Below, piece after piece: positions 22,287 through 34,475 of a DNA stretch of 64,000 nucleotides; position 1 is the first letter of the stretch, and every line of letters starts with the position of its first letter. The stretch comes from Serinus canaria. Its lineage: Eukaryota; Chordata; Aves; Passeriformes; Fringillidae. The stretch lies in NCBI RefSeq assembly GCF_022539315.1, contig NC_066332.1, positions 1,426,001 through 1,490,000 of the forward strand, in the 5' to 3' direction. The notes below the pieces were generated by a model. The model was not told the origin of the DNA and searched no databases. It worked only from the letters and a program-made list of their open reading frames with translations. Both the position numbers and the translations under genes were made by a program.

Positions 22287-25200
22287 CTCCTGGGCTCACA
22301 CTGGCCGAGGAGCAGCCGCCAGGCGATGCAGCCGTGCCTGCAGAGAGCGTTAGCAGGGACAGGTTCTCTGGGCTGACCCTCTGCCAGCCTCTCTGTGCTC
22401 CTAAGGCGGCCCCAAACTCCAGGAATTGCCTGGAATTGCGGAGCACCAGTCGAGGCTGGCACGGATTTTGTTCCAGGGGACAGGGGCCCCTCTCAGCCTC
22501 TCCAATCCGGGCTGCAGATGAAGCTCTGAGCTTCAGACCCCACCGTCAGCTCCAGATTTGGGCTTCCCACATCCAGCGCTGGGGTTTCACCCGCCAAGGC
22601 TGCAGCAGCCCCCTGGGAAGCCGAGCGAGCTGATGCTCATCCCCTTGGTGTCCTCCCTGCCCCCGAGGAGCCTTTGAATGCCATGAAAAGGAGCAGGAGG
22701 TGCTTGGCGCTGGGAGGCCGGGATGCAGCCGGAGCCATCCCGCCGCACGGCTCATGCGGGCGCTTCTCCTACAGAGGGCAGAGGAATATCAGGAATTCCC
22801 ATCGCCTCCACCGGGCTCCCACAGCCGGCAGAAACCTGGCAGGCACCGCGAGGGAGCGGCTGCCACAGCCCGAACATCGCCCTCCCCTTCCCAGCCCCGC
22901 TGTACCCTGACACTGGGTACCTGGATGGCAAAATAAAGCTGGATTTCTAGAAAACCCAATGTTTACTGAAAACGCGCATTTTCACAGCAACCCAAGCTTT
23001 AAAATACCCAACAGCATAAAATCCAACTCAGTTTCGAGTTGGATTTCTTGTTGAGTTTGTATTTATTTTATCACGGCAGGATGGATGATTCTAATGCTCT
23101 GCATAACCGATGGTGGGGGATTACCCCTGCTCCAGCAATGAGAAATTAAACACTGATTTTATTTGTTTATTTATTTATTTACAAAGACATTGTTTGAAAA
23201 AACAGGAAACTTATAAACCAGGAGGCATGCACAGTGTATCTTCCCTGGCTTTGCTTCTAGGTTTTCTTTTTTTTGTAACCTTGGAGTTTGTTGGTATTTT
23301 GTTCCCAGATGCCACCATAAACAAAGGGAGGAACCTGGAGAAATAAATCCATGGAAAATTAAGTAGCAGGAACAAGCGCTTACCTGTGCAGTTACTTCTG
23401 AGTAACTAACTACTCACAGAACCAGAGAACTAGTGCCAAGACTCCCCTGCATAATTGCATTTTCAAACTCTGCACTCTTAGAGTGAAAAAGGGATGTTCT
23501 CTACCCTCACAAATAATGAATCACCCTGTTAATGAAGGGAGAGAGGCTTTTAGTGATGGTTAAATAAAACAGACCCAGCAGAATTAATAAAAAATACAAG
23601 TGAGCTGCATTAGTCCTTTGGAGTAAAAAATGAGCTTCTCAAAGTCCCAGCGTTTTTGATACCCAGGCCACTGGGATCAGGATTTCACCCACTGAGACTA
23701 ATGGGACAATTGCTCCATATAAATCCCAAAGGCAGCAATGCATTCAAATCCACGTCCCCACAGCTGTAAACTCAGGGGCCTGGCAGAGCTCGCCTGTTCC
23801 TCCTCTGTGCCACATCCATCACTCACACCCGTGCAGAACAAAAAGCGTGCTCAGGTGTGGGGGACCCCTCACCACTGGGTCACCCCCAGCTCACTCCCAC
23901 AGCCACAGGACCTGTTAATTCACAATTTTTCAGGAGGAGATGCAGTCAATACAAAGCCACATCAAACAGCAGCTGCAGCCTGTGAAAGTCGGGGATTGTT
24001 AGAATATTTCACCCACAGAGTTGCCTCTGCCGCTGTTTATTCTCTCTCCTCTGCCTTTCACTTAGCAGGGTAATTAAATCAGACTCCAGGGCTGGGTTTT
24101 AATTTCTGGTTCACGTGCCCTCCAACCATGCTGCCGTGCCTGGGACTCAGAGCAGAGCAGGGGAATATTTGCACAAAAACTGTATCGATACATTTTCATT
24201 TAAGATGCTCATGAAAGGCTTTTTATGCCTCACGGTCGGTTCAGAGAAACCCTTGGCTTGTTTAGAAACTCCATCAACCTCACTGACATCATCTCTTTGG
24301 CATTTTCCCTCCTAATTTTACTTTTTTATTCACATGCCTGTTTGCTAGAGTGGGAATAACAGCCTAAACACAGAGCAGATAAACAAGGGAAGGTGGAACA
24401 GGCTGGGCTGTAAAAGCAGCTTCCAGTTTCTCCCCCTGGGTGTCTCTCACTGCCGCACCCGAGGAGCTCGGCAGCTTTTGGGGAGCTGTCAGATGAGATG
24501 GGAGCTCTGGCAGGGAAGGGCTGTCCATCCTCCCGGGGCTGAACAATTACAGAAACCCACCTTTCAGAGCCATTCCTTCACCAGAGTGCAGGAAAGGGCC
24601 AGGGTGGAGCCCCTGGGGCACTGCCAGCGAGGGACCACAGGGGCTGCAGGAGCCCATTCCAACGGCATTCCCACAGATCCACGGGAATTACCCACCCGGA
24701 GTCGCCTCTGCTGAATTTAATTGACTTACTTCATCAACAGCAAAATTTGACCCACATACAGAGGGCCTCGTGCTGGCCAAAAATAGCCACGAGCTGGGGC
24801 TGATCTTGCCAACGCTTGGGCGAGCAAATGTCCTTTTCCAAACTGACCTTTATCGTTTCAGCCATGCTTGTTCAGTTAAAATTTTCTTTTTAAACCAGCC
24901 ACACAATTTATCCATGAAAAGGAGAGAAAAAAGAAGTGAAAAGAACTGGGGAGAAACAGAAAAGAACACAAGCTAACCCCATCCACGAAAACAAATTACA
25001 TAAAATTTAGATTATGTACATTAAAAAACCTCTCCTTATAAATATTTATTAGTATTTTTCTTCTGTGCTTTTATTTACTTGAGCACTTCTGCTATTCCTA
25101 ACCCATCCCTCATTCAAAAAACACAATTGCTTTAAAGATTTTATCAGCCCTTAATGGTTCCTACATTGAAAAATAGAAGGAACAGAGTGTGTCTGAAGAG

Positions 25201-27106
25201 ATGCACAGCCCAAAGATCCTTACAGCAGATAAGAATTTTAAAGGCCACCCAAAACCAATTTAAAAACTAGGCAAAAACTGGTTCTGGAAGGAGCAAAATG
25301 TCTGATTTTCAGGCAAACCAGCCGTGTGCTCTCCTGTGCACAGCCATGCCAGCACACAGACAGGCACCAGGGCAGTGTGTGAGGCAGCTTCACTCCCAGA
25401 AATCACCCACAGCCCCTGGGAATTCCTCTCACTCCTCTCTGAGGCAGCCAGGGGAGGTTTTGCAGCCCAGGTTCTGTGCTGTGCTACAATTGTCACCCTG
25501 CCCAGGGACCCTGGACAGCCCAGCCCTGCCCTGCAGGCCCGGGCCAAGGATTTCCTCCCAAGCACAGGGGATCCCAGCAGCCTGAGCTGGGTCAGATTCC
25601 TCAGGAGGGAGCTTGGAGTAAAACCAAGCAGCAAAAATGGCCCTAATTCTTAGATTTTCCAAACTGTGAGCAGTGCCCAAATGGCACGGAGGCAGAGCTG
25701 TCCCTGGGTTTGGTGACATCCTGGAGCAGAAGCTGTAAGACAGCCCAGTCACAGCTGTGTCCCAGCAGTGTCACCAAGGGATGTCCCCACAACAAAACCA
25801 CGAGATGCCAACAAAAAACAACAACTGTGATCCCGTGTGCCAACAGGAACAGCCCTGCAGGGACACCCTGAAAACACCCCAAGAACACCCCACAGCCACG
25901 GTTCCAGCAAGCCCAGGGACATGGGCTTAGGGATTTGGAGGCCACCTCACCACAAGGCCACATTTCCTCTCCAATTCCTGCGTTACAATTCTGCATTTAA
26001 TGAGTGAACAACTCTCACATCAAACTCTGCTTCCCAAGCACGAGCCCACCACGAGTACTATCAACAAATAAACAAATCCCAGATTTATAATCAAAATATT
26101 TTGAAACGGACACACTAATTTCATTTATAACTTCATGGGTGTTTTGTTGGCATGAGGAATGCTGAGCACTCCATGCCATGGCAGAGACAAAAAAGGATCT
26201 CCCAAAACCTGCTCCAGCATCACAATTCCGAGTTCCCAGCTCACCAGCATAGAAGGATTTGTATCAGTTGTTGAAACTTAGTAGATGTGAATTTATCTAT
26301 GAGGGGTAGGAACAAAAACGGGGATTGCAAAAGCTTCAATTTCATGTTGTAAGAACATGCAAAGCTTAAAAACAACAGAGTTATTCAAGATAAAAATCCA
26401 GACTAGAGCAAAAGGAACCATTCCTGAGAGGACACTGCAATATCTGCCACTTCCCAGGATGGCAAAAGTACGTCAATCACCACTGATATTTTAAAATTAT
26501 ATTTATTTATCAATTTGTATCCTGTACCCATCGCTCAGCACCTGGTTTCAGGCATTAAAATATTACAAATCATTTGTCTACAAATTATCATTTAAGTACA
26601 TCCTTACTCCTGGTATACAGATCTTCCCAAGTGCCTTTCCATCCCCAAGCAAACAGATCCCAGCAGGGCCCGGGGAGGGAGGGAGTGGGCAGAGAGGGGC
26701 CTCGCTGGGGACAGTATGGGACATTTGGGCCAAAAGCAGGGCTTTGCCTGCTGGAAACTCGCAGGATTTTACAGACTTCGATCAACCTGCAAAGCTCCCC
26801 TCGCAGAGAGCAGCGCCACAGGGACAGTACTCACAGCCCGTGCCTGGAGCCCTTCTCCTGGGGCTGGAGCAGCTCTGCCAGTGGCTGTGGCTGTGCACGG
26901 ATCTCCAGCCGGCCCTGCCACGGCCCAGCATCCCGGCCATGCTACCCTCAGCTGGGGCACGGCCCCGAGGGCACCTCACGGCAGCAGGAGGGACCAGCAG
27001 AGAGCAGTAACTTCCCAAAGGGCTCTGGGGGAGGCCTGGCATGGACACAGAGCCGGGCTTTGCACAGCAGAGACAGTGCAGGACCCCGGGATGGCTCCAG
27101 GCCCTC

Positions 27107-27192
27107 CATCCATCCATCCATCCATCCATCCATCCATCCATCCATCCATCCATCCATCCATCCATCCATCCATCCACCCATCCACCCACCCA
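27107..27192. repeat. CCAT tetranucleotide microsatellite
   Basis: About 19 near-perfect CATC units are followed by CACC variants. The same motif recurs at 33818-33844 and, in reverse, at 51728-52060. Confidence 0.97.
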
Positions 27193-29069
27193 CCACCCAG
27201 GGAACGCCGCCGGAGTCAATGGAAATGCTCTTGTAAACAAGGACTTACAAGAACCCAACGTGACAATGCTTTCAAAAGGAGTTTGACTGTGCAATTGTTG
27301 CTGGATTAGGGGCTTCAGATGCACCGAGCTCGCTCTGAGGAGAGCAGAATTCCAATCTCCAGGGCTGGGGCTCGGCCTCGGCCATGGGAACGGCTCCTGG
27401 GCTCCCCCAGACACAGCAAAAACCCCGAGGAAGGGATGGGAGCATCACAAAAAGACAAACTCTCCTTTTTACAACAAGAACTGACCTGAACTGAGCCTAA
27501 CACTGGCCCTAAACCGAACCTTGTCACTGCCTGAACGAGCACAGAACAAACTGTACAAGGACCGAGAGAGAAAAAGGGAGGAACCCCTCAAAATTTCCCA
27601 CAGAACAAACCTATTTGGCAAAGTCCTCATTTAAAATCATTGATTCAACAATAAAGCAGCAGCCCAGCCCAGCAGCACAAACAGCAATATTTATCTTTCC
27701 CAGATAAGTAGAAGTTTGGAATAAATAAATCACCCATTCCTCTGCTTATATAAATGCAAACCAGAGCAACAAAACACGGCAATAGCACAAAAGACAAACA
27801 AATGAGTTAGACACGGAGTCCAGGAGTTTAAGAAGTCTCCCCTGTATTTAATAAAGCATGAATTATTTTTTTAGAAACACTAACAGATCCCTTGCAGATA
27901 GTTTTTTATCTCTATATTGTTATTATATAAGACATTTTGTGTTTAAAGTGAACTATTGCTTCATCTAGGTGGCCCCTCTGCTGGGCATAGAAATTAGGTA
28001 TTGAACAAAATCAAAAATCACCATTGAAAATTACAAACTATACAACTCAAAAGCATTTGGAGTTGGTTCTTTTCCCACCCCCAGTCCGAAGAGAGAAATA
28101 ATGGAATCACTGGGAACAGGGAGGAATCACTGGGCTTTACCATAAAATTCTGTGTCTGCATCAAATGAAAGCGAAGGCAGCCCAAGCCCGGTGAGCGGAG
28201 AGGAAGGAGGAGATGCAATCCCAGCTCTTCCCTTTCCATTAACCCAGCAGGTGGAACATTCAAACCAGAGGCTCTGCAGAACCCAACCTGACTCTTTGTC
28301 CCCAGCACAGCTCCAGGTCCTCTCGGAATCAGCGGGACTTTTGCTTTTGAAGAACTGAATATTCACGGCTCTGAATATTCACGGCTGATAATTAAAACGT
28401 GAAATCTGGCATTTCTCAAGGCTCCAGGATTTTTTTGTTTCATTTTTCTCCAAGAGAATGAGGCTGCATCGAGGGCAAAGCAAAATATTCTCCCCCAGTG
28501 CCCTTCAGAGAACTTCAGAAGGACCAAACGCCGCCAAAGCACTGACTCTGCCTCAGCTCTAAGAAAAAAGGATTCAAATTACTTTCAGGACATTGAGGTT
28601 ATGCTGTGTCCAAACCATCCAATTAGGATAAAAAAACCCAAAATTACCTTCAGAGAATTAACTACAAGTAGATCATTTGCAAACCGTATCTTTGCAGGCG
28701 TTTTACATTTACGACACGTTTTTGTTTATGCATAAAATCAGCATTTCGAATGTTCTCTCTCAGCACAGAGCACGAATAACTGAAGATATTGAATAATTTG
28801 ATTATTTCGGAATTTTAAAATTTAAAATGCTGTTGAACAGGGTATTTGGACTTCAAAAACTGAGCCTGGAGATGGAAAGAAAGGCTGGAGCTGCCTCTGG
28901 CCACTGCCTGCATCGACACCAGGGCTCAGATTCCCACCAGAGCCCAGGAGCTGCCCGGGATTAGCAGCAGAGTGGAGCATTCCTTCTCAGGGCTATTTTA
29001 CTCAAGAGAATCAATTTCCAAAAATTGCTTAAAACATCAAATGAAACACAAGTTATCTAAACATCAGAT

Positions 29070-30565
29070 TTTCTAATTTTATTAAAAACGCACAAATTTT
29101 ATCCAACATGTTTTCTTTCATACAGTGAATGGTCTAATATGCACTGGAGGTCACACAAGCTTAGGTTCATTAGAACAATAAAAGACATATGAGAAATTTA
29201 ATATATAAAGAAAAAAGTAGCAGCTGTTGACTGCATATTTGACCATAAAATTTAAATATTTTGGACTTTTATTTTAAAGACACAAAAATAAAACCTGTGT
29301 GGGTCTATATAAGTCATATTAACAATTCCATGAATGTTCAACAGGACTAAAAATTAGCAAAGATGTTTGTTTGTTTTTTTTTTTTTTCTTTTTAACCTTG
29401 TAACACTTTTTAAACACCTTCTCGGGTTGCTGGTGCAAAGCACCTTACAGTATTTGTGCTATATATTTACTTTATTTGGCAACTGTCTGGGTTTTGTGGG
29501 TTTTTTTTTCTTTGCCTTCTGTAAACAACACCTTTTACAAACTAGCACAGTGAACCACAAGCCCTGCAATCTGTTAGAACATCTACAGAAAAGAAAATGA
29601 ACTATTTTGGTTGGCTGCTCAAAATCTTTTGCTTTTGAACAAGAGGTTTTTCTAAAACAGGATTTATTAGTAAAACATTGAGCTCCTGAATTTAACATTA
29701 GACGTAAACAGTTGACTGTTCTTAGTTCAATAGAGTCTTTTTGTTTAGCTTTTCTCTCTCTGTGAAGGTAGAATACTTTTTGTTTGTTTGTTTGTTTTTT
29801 CAAGTCATTTTCGTTAGAGGTCTGGGTGGTGACCTTTGCTATGATGAGGAGGTTTTGTACGTGTAGCTTTGTGAAGGTAGAAGAGTTGGTGCTGAGGGCT
29901 TAACATTTAGTATTTGCTATTTTTGGGAAAAAAAAAAACAACAAAAAAAAAAACCCAAAACACCAAACCAAAACAACCGAAACAAAACAGACAAGAAAAA
30001 AAAGAAAGGAAAAAGGAAAAGTTGTCCCACCTGATCGTCAGCAGGCTGAAATGGCTGAAGCTAAAAAGAGTTTCTTGTTGTCGAACTTTCTGAGAGACAA
30101 AAATGAACAAACAGATTCATAATGCCAGAACCATCCTTAACCAGGAACGCTATAGAGAGTTCTTGAAGCTTTTTTTCCCCTTTTCTTTGACCTCTCCTTC
30201 ATTCAATTATTTTTTAATTTTTTTTTTTTTTTAACGAGAAGTTTCTAAGGATTGTGGCTCTTAGGATGACATCCAACAGGGTAATCAAACTCAGCCATCC
30301 TACGGAATGGCAGCACTTTTACTGTACAGCTTCCCCAGTTTCTTTGTCAATGGTACAAAAAAGTCCCCTTGCTTGTTTGATACAACCATAACATGGAGAT
30401 TGTCCTGGTCTAGAGCAAAGCTTGCCTTGGAGCGATTGGATTCAGTTCGTTCCCAAGGTAAAATTGTCTTAGGGCGGGAGAGATGTTATATGAATTCATT
30501 TCTGTACACCATAACAATAAGCAGACTAGATGATCATCACTTACTTAGACCCAGTTTGTTTAAAG
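29070..30565 (-). other. LHX1: Probable LHX1 3' untranslated region
   Basis: About 1.5 kb of AT-rich, non-coding sequence follows the LHX1 stop. On the transcribed strand it holds AATAAA signals at 29668-29663, 29476-29471, 29273-29268 and 29083-29078, so the transcript end is probably one of these. Poly(T) and A-rich runs on the plus strand at about 29368-29392 and 29929-30010 fall inside it. The real end cannot be fixed without cDNA. Confidence 0.5.
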
Positions 30566-30945
30566 CTACCACACAGCTGCTTCGTTCATCTCTGGAGGGT
30601 GGGACAAGTGATTGCCGTAGTTAGCACCACCGTTGACGGATATCGACGAAAATGGGGGGCTGGGGCCAAAAACTTCTGCGGACATGGAGTGCAAGGACCC
30701 GGGCAGGTTGGGTTCGGGACTGGGCGAGTCTCCCGGGGGGTGCGACATGATGTCAGTGAAGCGCTGAGCTTCACTCGAGGGGTGATGTCCGGGCAGGGGG
30801 TGGTCCATGGCCCCCAGCGGGGTCCCTGACGGCCCCGAGGAGGGCACGAACGGGAGATCCACGGGGGTCTGCGCTTGAGACGAAGGCGGTCCTTGCGGGA
30901 AGAAATCGTAATTGCTTCCAGGGCCGTAATACTCGCTCTGATAAT
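30566..30945 (-). CDS. LHX1: LHX1 coding exon 5 (C-terminal tail)
   Basis: This exon starts [16 protein letters not shown] after the acceptor AG at 30947-30946. It encodes the proline/serine-rich transactivation tail, ending [11 protein letters not shown] with stop TAG at 30568-30566. Compared with the human protein as I remember it, there are a few substitutions (for example AMDHPLPG and FTDIMSHP), as expected for a sauropsid orthologue. Confidence 0.97.
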
Positions 30946-33900
30946 CTGGCGGACAAAGAGAGACAGAGGGACGGTAACGGGCGGGCAGGTACCCAAGCGG
31001 GGACGGCACGGGCGCGCTCTCAGGGCGGCGCGGCTGGGGGGGGCTCGGGGTGTCACCCACGAACCCCAGGGGAAACCTGTGACCGGGCTGGCCGGGCTCC
31101 GGCAGCCCCGGGACCCCCTTCCCGCCGAGCAGCGGGGACACCGACACAAAGCGGCGCTCCCGAAACCACCGGGGGAACAGCGGGAGAACGCCGGGATCCC
31201 GCCGGCAGCGCGGCCACGGCCGCCCCCGGCTGCGGGGGGTTCCGCGGTGGGCGGCGGGAACCGGGCGGAACCGGCCAGAGCCGCGCGGAGCCGAGCCGGG
31301 AGCCCGGCGCGGAGAGAGGCAGCGCGGGGCAGCGGTACCCACCTCCGTAGAAGGAGAAGGGCCCGTTGGGGATCAGCTCGCCGGGCTCCAGCCGGTCCAC
31401 GAGCGGCCGCATCCTGCGCGGGCTGCGGAAGAACGCGTGTCGCCGGGCGCCCAGCGCGCTCAGCTGCTTCATCCGCCGCTCTTTGGAGCGCCGGTTCTGG
31501 AACCACACCTGGCAGGGCGGCGGGAGAGGCGCCGGTCACGGGAGCCGCGGGTCCCGCTCCCGGGAGCCCGAGAGGGATCGCGCTCCCGCCTTCCCCTCCA
31601 TCCCCATCTCCATCCCCATCCCGGGGCTGCGCTTTTCCCTTTTCCCGGTCTCTCGTGCCCGGTGCGCACTGAGCCGCGCTCCAAGCGCGGCCGAACCCAC
31701 GCGTGACGGCGGCCCCGCTCCCCACCGACTGCAGGTCAAGAATGATTGAGTAAATTCTTATTACCCTGACAAGATTACTGCTAATTACCCTCACACTGAG
31801 CCTCTCCAATCTAACCTCGTCTTTAATGGTCCTTTAACCCCCCATTACCCCAGCGCTGCGGGTTTATAAACCTTTTAATAATTCCAGCGCGTTGTCATTC
31901 TTATTTACCCATTAACCCCTCACATTTCTGGTTATTAATTTCCATACTGGTTGCAGCTTCTTTAGGACTTCTGCGAATAAACCCTCGGCTCTGTCCCCGC
32001 CGACCGGCTGGGGCTGGGGAACCGGGAAGCACCGGGAAGCACCGGGAAGCACCGGGAAGCACCGGGAAGCACCGGGAAGCCCCGGTAATAACGATTTCAA
32101 AGGCCGGCGGGGCTTTCCCGGGCCCCGCAGTGCGGAGGGTGCCGAGCACCGGCCCCTCCTCGCCCCCGCATCCCCCGGAGCCGTGCCCGGTGCCCGGAGG
32201 CGGCGGTACCTGGATGACCCGCATGTTGAGGCCGGTCTCCTGTGCCAGCTGCTCCCTGATGTGCCGGGTGGGTTTTGGGGTGGCCGCGAAGGCGGCTTTC
32301 AGAGTCTCTAGCTGTTTGGCTTTGATGGTGGTGCGGGGTCCCCGCCGCTTGGCACCCAGGTTCTGGTCGTCGTTTTCGTTGCTCCCCGTCTCCTTGTCGG
32401 ACACGTTGGCGCTTTCCGAGTCCTTGGCGTCGTCCTGGGAGGGGTCTTGAGAGTCGGGGGACAGGCTGGGGTCACTGCCGGTGGTGGCTGGGGAGAACAA
32501 ACCAGGGTCACGCTCAGCCGGGGGGAAACACCGTCCGCGAGGGACGGGCCGCGGCAGGACCGGGGAGAGGAGAAAGGAGGGAGACGAAAAGGGAAGAAGA
32601 AGAAAAAAAAAAGGGAGACAAGAAGGAGAGGAAAGGAAAGGGATAGGAGAGTGAAGGGAGAAGAAAGAGGAGGAAGACAAGGGATAAGAGAGAAAGGAGG
32701 GAGAGCAGAAAGGAGAAGACAGAAGAAAGAAGAGAAGAAGGAGGAAGGATAGGAGCGTCCCATCCCGAGGAGCAGCCGGTGCTGAGCGCATCCCCGCCCT
32801 CATCGCCCCGGCCGCGCTCCCTCACCTGAATGCAGGCTGTTTTCTTTGGCAGTATTGCTGTTATTTAGGTAATCTTCTTTGCAGACAAACTTGTTCTCGT
32901 CTATGATGTAGAGCTCCTCGCCGGTGGAGAGTTGCTTGTTACACATCATACACGTAAAACAGTTCAAGTGGAACACTTTGCTCCGCGCCCTGCGGACCAG
33001 GTCGCTGGGGGAGATGCCCTGGGCACAGCCCGCGCACTTGGTCCCGAAACACCTGCGGGGAGAGGCCGGGCAGCGGTCAGCAGCGCCCGCCGAGCGCGGG
33101 CCCCGAGCCGCGGCCTCCACGCACCCTGCTCGGCCACGGGAAACGGCATTAAATCAAATACGGCATCCCTGCAGAGCGCTCGCTCTTCCCGATATTACCG
33201 CTTTTCAAAATAAAAATCAAACCCGGCCTGGGCAGCTCTCGGGATCGCCGAACGCCGGGGCCGCGCTCCCCGGGTGTCCCCGCGCCCCGACACCCGCATG
33301 AAGGACGCTCTGACAAGCAGCTCACAGGAATTCCACACCTTCTGTGTGTCGGTACCGGCCTCGGTGGCGCTCCGGCCGGAGGAGCCGCGGGTGCGGGCAA
33401 GGCCGGCGCGGAGAGCCGGGGGACGGCGGAGCCAGACCCGCACCGGGGCCGGAGGCCTCCCGTGCCCCGCTCAGCCCCGCGGGGCTCTAGGAACCGGGAC
33501 CGGAGCAGGGCCGGGCCCGCTCTCGGGGAGAGGCGGTGGAGCTCGGAGCAGTGCCCGTCCCCGTGCCCAAGGAGAAGCGGCGGCGGGCTCGGGGCCGCGC
33601 TCCGCCGGGCCGGGCGTTGTGCCGGGGTACGGCGGGGGCTCCGCGGCCTCCCCGGCCCCGAGCCGGTCCTTGCCCTTAGCGCCGGTGTGCAGCGGCGGGG
33701 CCCGGCGGGCAGAGGTACCCGCGGCCGCTCCGAGCCCGGGATTGATGCCCGCGCCGCAGCGGGCCGGGAGGCGCGGGGAGAGCGGCGGCGAGCGAGCGTC
33801 GGTCACCGCTTCCCTCTCCATCCATCCATCCATCCATCCATCCATGCACCGGCGAAGGGTCGCTGCCCTCTGGCCGGCCTGGCTCCGGTGCACGGGATGC

Positions 33901-34475
33901 GCTGGGCCCGCGGAGCGCCCACACCGCGCCTTCCCCGCCGGGCGGCACCGGGAACAACGCCGGGGTCACCCCCGCTCCGCTGCACCGGGCCCGGGACGGT
34001 GCCCGCACTCCCGCGGCCCGGGCCCGCACCGCCGGTCGATAGTTTGGAGGGAACTTTGGGCAACTCGAGCTCGGCCGGGAGACGCGGAGAGCGGCGACAA
34101 CAACGGGCCCGACCCCGGGCCCGACCCTCGCCCCGAGATCACCGGGGGAAGCAGCCGCGGTTTGAGATGTTCGCGTGTCACCGGGAGGGAAGAGGCGCTT
34201 GTGGGTCCCGCTGACAACGGGGGAAACAACAAAAATAAAGGGAAAAAATGGAGGTGAAAAACGAACGGAGAGGAGCGGCGGGGGCAGGCGGAGGCCGGTA
34301 CTCACCGAAAGAAGTCGTTTTTGCAGTAAAGCTTGCCTTCTCGCGAAAAGCATTTCTCTGTCAAATTGCATTTACATTCACAGCACTGAACACACTTCAC
34401 ATGCCAAGCCCTGTCCAGTACATTCAACAAAAACCGGTCCAAGATCGGCCTTTTGCAGCCTGCACAGTGAACCAT
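30566..34475 (-). CDS. LHX1: LIM/homeobox protein Lhx1 (LIM1), complete, five coding exons
   Basis: Coding exons on the minus strand: 34475-34306, 33052-32826, 32487-32210, 31508-31343 and 30945-30566. They join in frame to 406 codons plus TAG, exactly the usual vertebrate LHX1 length, and every intron is GT-AG. Two LIM zinc-binding domains lie at about residues 4-54 and 63-117. The first begins [12 protein letters not shown] and exon 1 reads as I remember human LIM1. A serine/aspartate-rich linker follows (133-179), then a homeodomain at about 180-239 with the helix-3 core [12 protein letters not shown] split by intron 3. The proline/serine-rich tail ends [13 protein letters not shown] (EMNEAAVW). 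The family is a nuclear DNA-binding transcription factor that works with LDB1 in head organiser, kidney, Mullerian duct and neuron development. LHX5 is the closest paralogue but differs in the tail. The AATF neighbour also supports LHX1. Confidence 0.98.
31343..31508 (-). CDS. LHX1: LHX1 coding exon 4 (homeodomain recognition helix)
   Basis: The 166-bp exon begins GTG TGG TTC and encodes [20 protein letters not shown], the DNA-contact helix with the invariant WF-N-R residues. It continues through [20 protein letters not shown] to FSFYG. The donor is GT at 31342-31341 (GTGGGT). Confidence 0.97.
32021..32080. repeat. Six perfect copies of a 10-bp unit in LHX1 intron 3
   Basis: The unit ACCGGGAAGC is repeated six times without a mismatch, followed by a degenerate copy. 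Perfect identity suggests a recent or still variable expansion. The rest of intron 3 (31509-32209) is GC-rich on the exon 4 side, AT-rich around 31740-31960, and shows no other element. Confidence 0.95.
32210..32487 (-). CDS. LHX1: LHX1 coding exon 3 (linker and first two-thirds of homeodomain)
   Basis: The 278-bp exon encodes the acidic/serine linker ([17 protein letters not shown]...) and the homeodomain from [12 protein letters not shown] to LNMRVIQ. It ends with CAG and a GT donor at 32209-32208. Placing the intron before the WFQNRR motif is the standard LIM-homeobox arrangement. Confidence 0.97.
32562..32754. repeat. 193-bp polypurine/polypyrimidine tract in LHX1 intron 2
   Basis: The plus strand is G and A except for nine scattered pyrimidines, so the LHX1 transcript is almost pure C/U here. 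The tract lies about 75 to 270 nt upstream of the exon 3 acceptor at 32489-32488. Confidence 0.85.
32826..33052 (-). CDS. LHX1: LHX1 coding exon 2 (second LIM domain)
   Basis: The 227-bp exon starts after the acceptor AG at 33054-33053 and encodes the second LIM domain, [12 protein letters not shown] through CKEDYL, then [13 protein letters not shown]. Its donor is GT at 32825-32824 (GTGAGG). Mammals have SNSSVAKEN at the end, so the linker start differs slightly here. Confidence 0.97.
33053..34305 (-). other. LHX1: LHX1 intron 1, GC-rich, no coding sequence
   Basis: This 1253-bp intron has GT-AG ends, high CpG content and one short CCAT run at 33818-33844. I see no other recognisable element. 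First introns of LHX1 genes are known to carry activin-responsive control elements in other vertebrates, but I could not point to one here. Confidence 0.7.
34306..34475 (-). CDS. LHX1: LHX1 coding exon 1 (first LIM domain)
   Basis: This exon encodes residues 1-56 and two bases of codon 57. The start is the ATG at 34475-34473, giving [15 protein letters not shown]. It carries the whole first LIM finger pair, from the CAGC pair at C4/C7 to the CKNDFF end. The donor is GT at 34305-34304 in the context CG/GTGAGT. Confidence 0.97.

Larger units (their letters stand above)
21837..29069. other. Spacer between AATF promoter and LHX1 3' end, no genes
   Basis: About 7 kb with no coding exon. It holds the 88-bp duplication at 22111-22286, a CCAT run at 27107-27192, a 14-bp direct repeat CTGAATATTCACGG at 28356 and 28372, and AT-rich unique stretches, for example 27840-27990 and 28640-28830. 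The latter could be regulatory or distal 3' UTR. Confidence 0.65.

Noticed and set aside
30586..31809. 407-codon minus-strand open frame over LHX1 exons 4-5
   Set aside because: It reads LHX1 exon 5 in the wrong frame and runs through introns in GC-rich DNA. The spliced LHX1 frame explains the region.
30566..34475. LHX5 as an alternative identity
   Set aside because: The 406-codon length, tail wording and AATF neighbour all fit LHX1.
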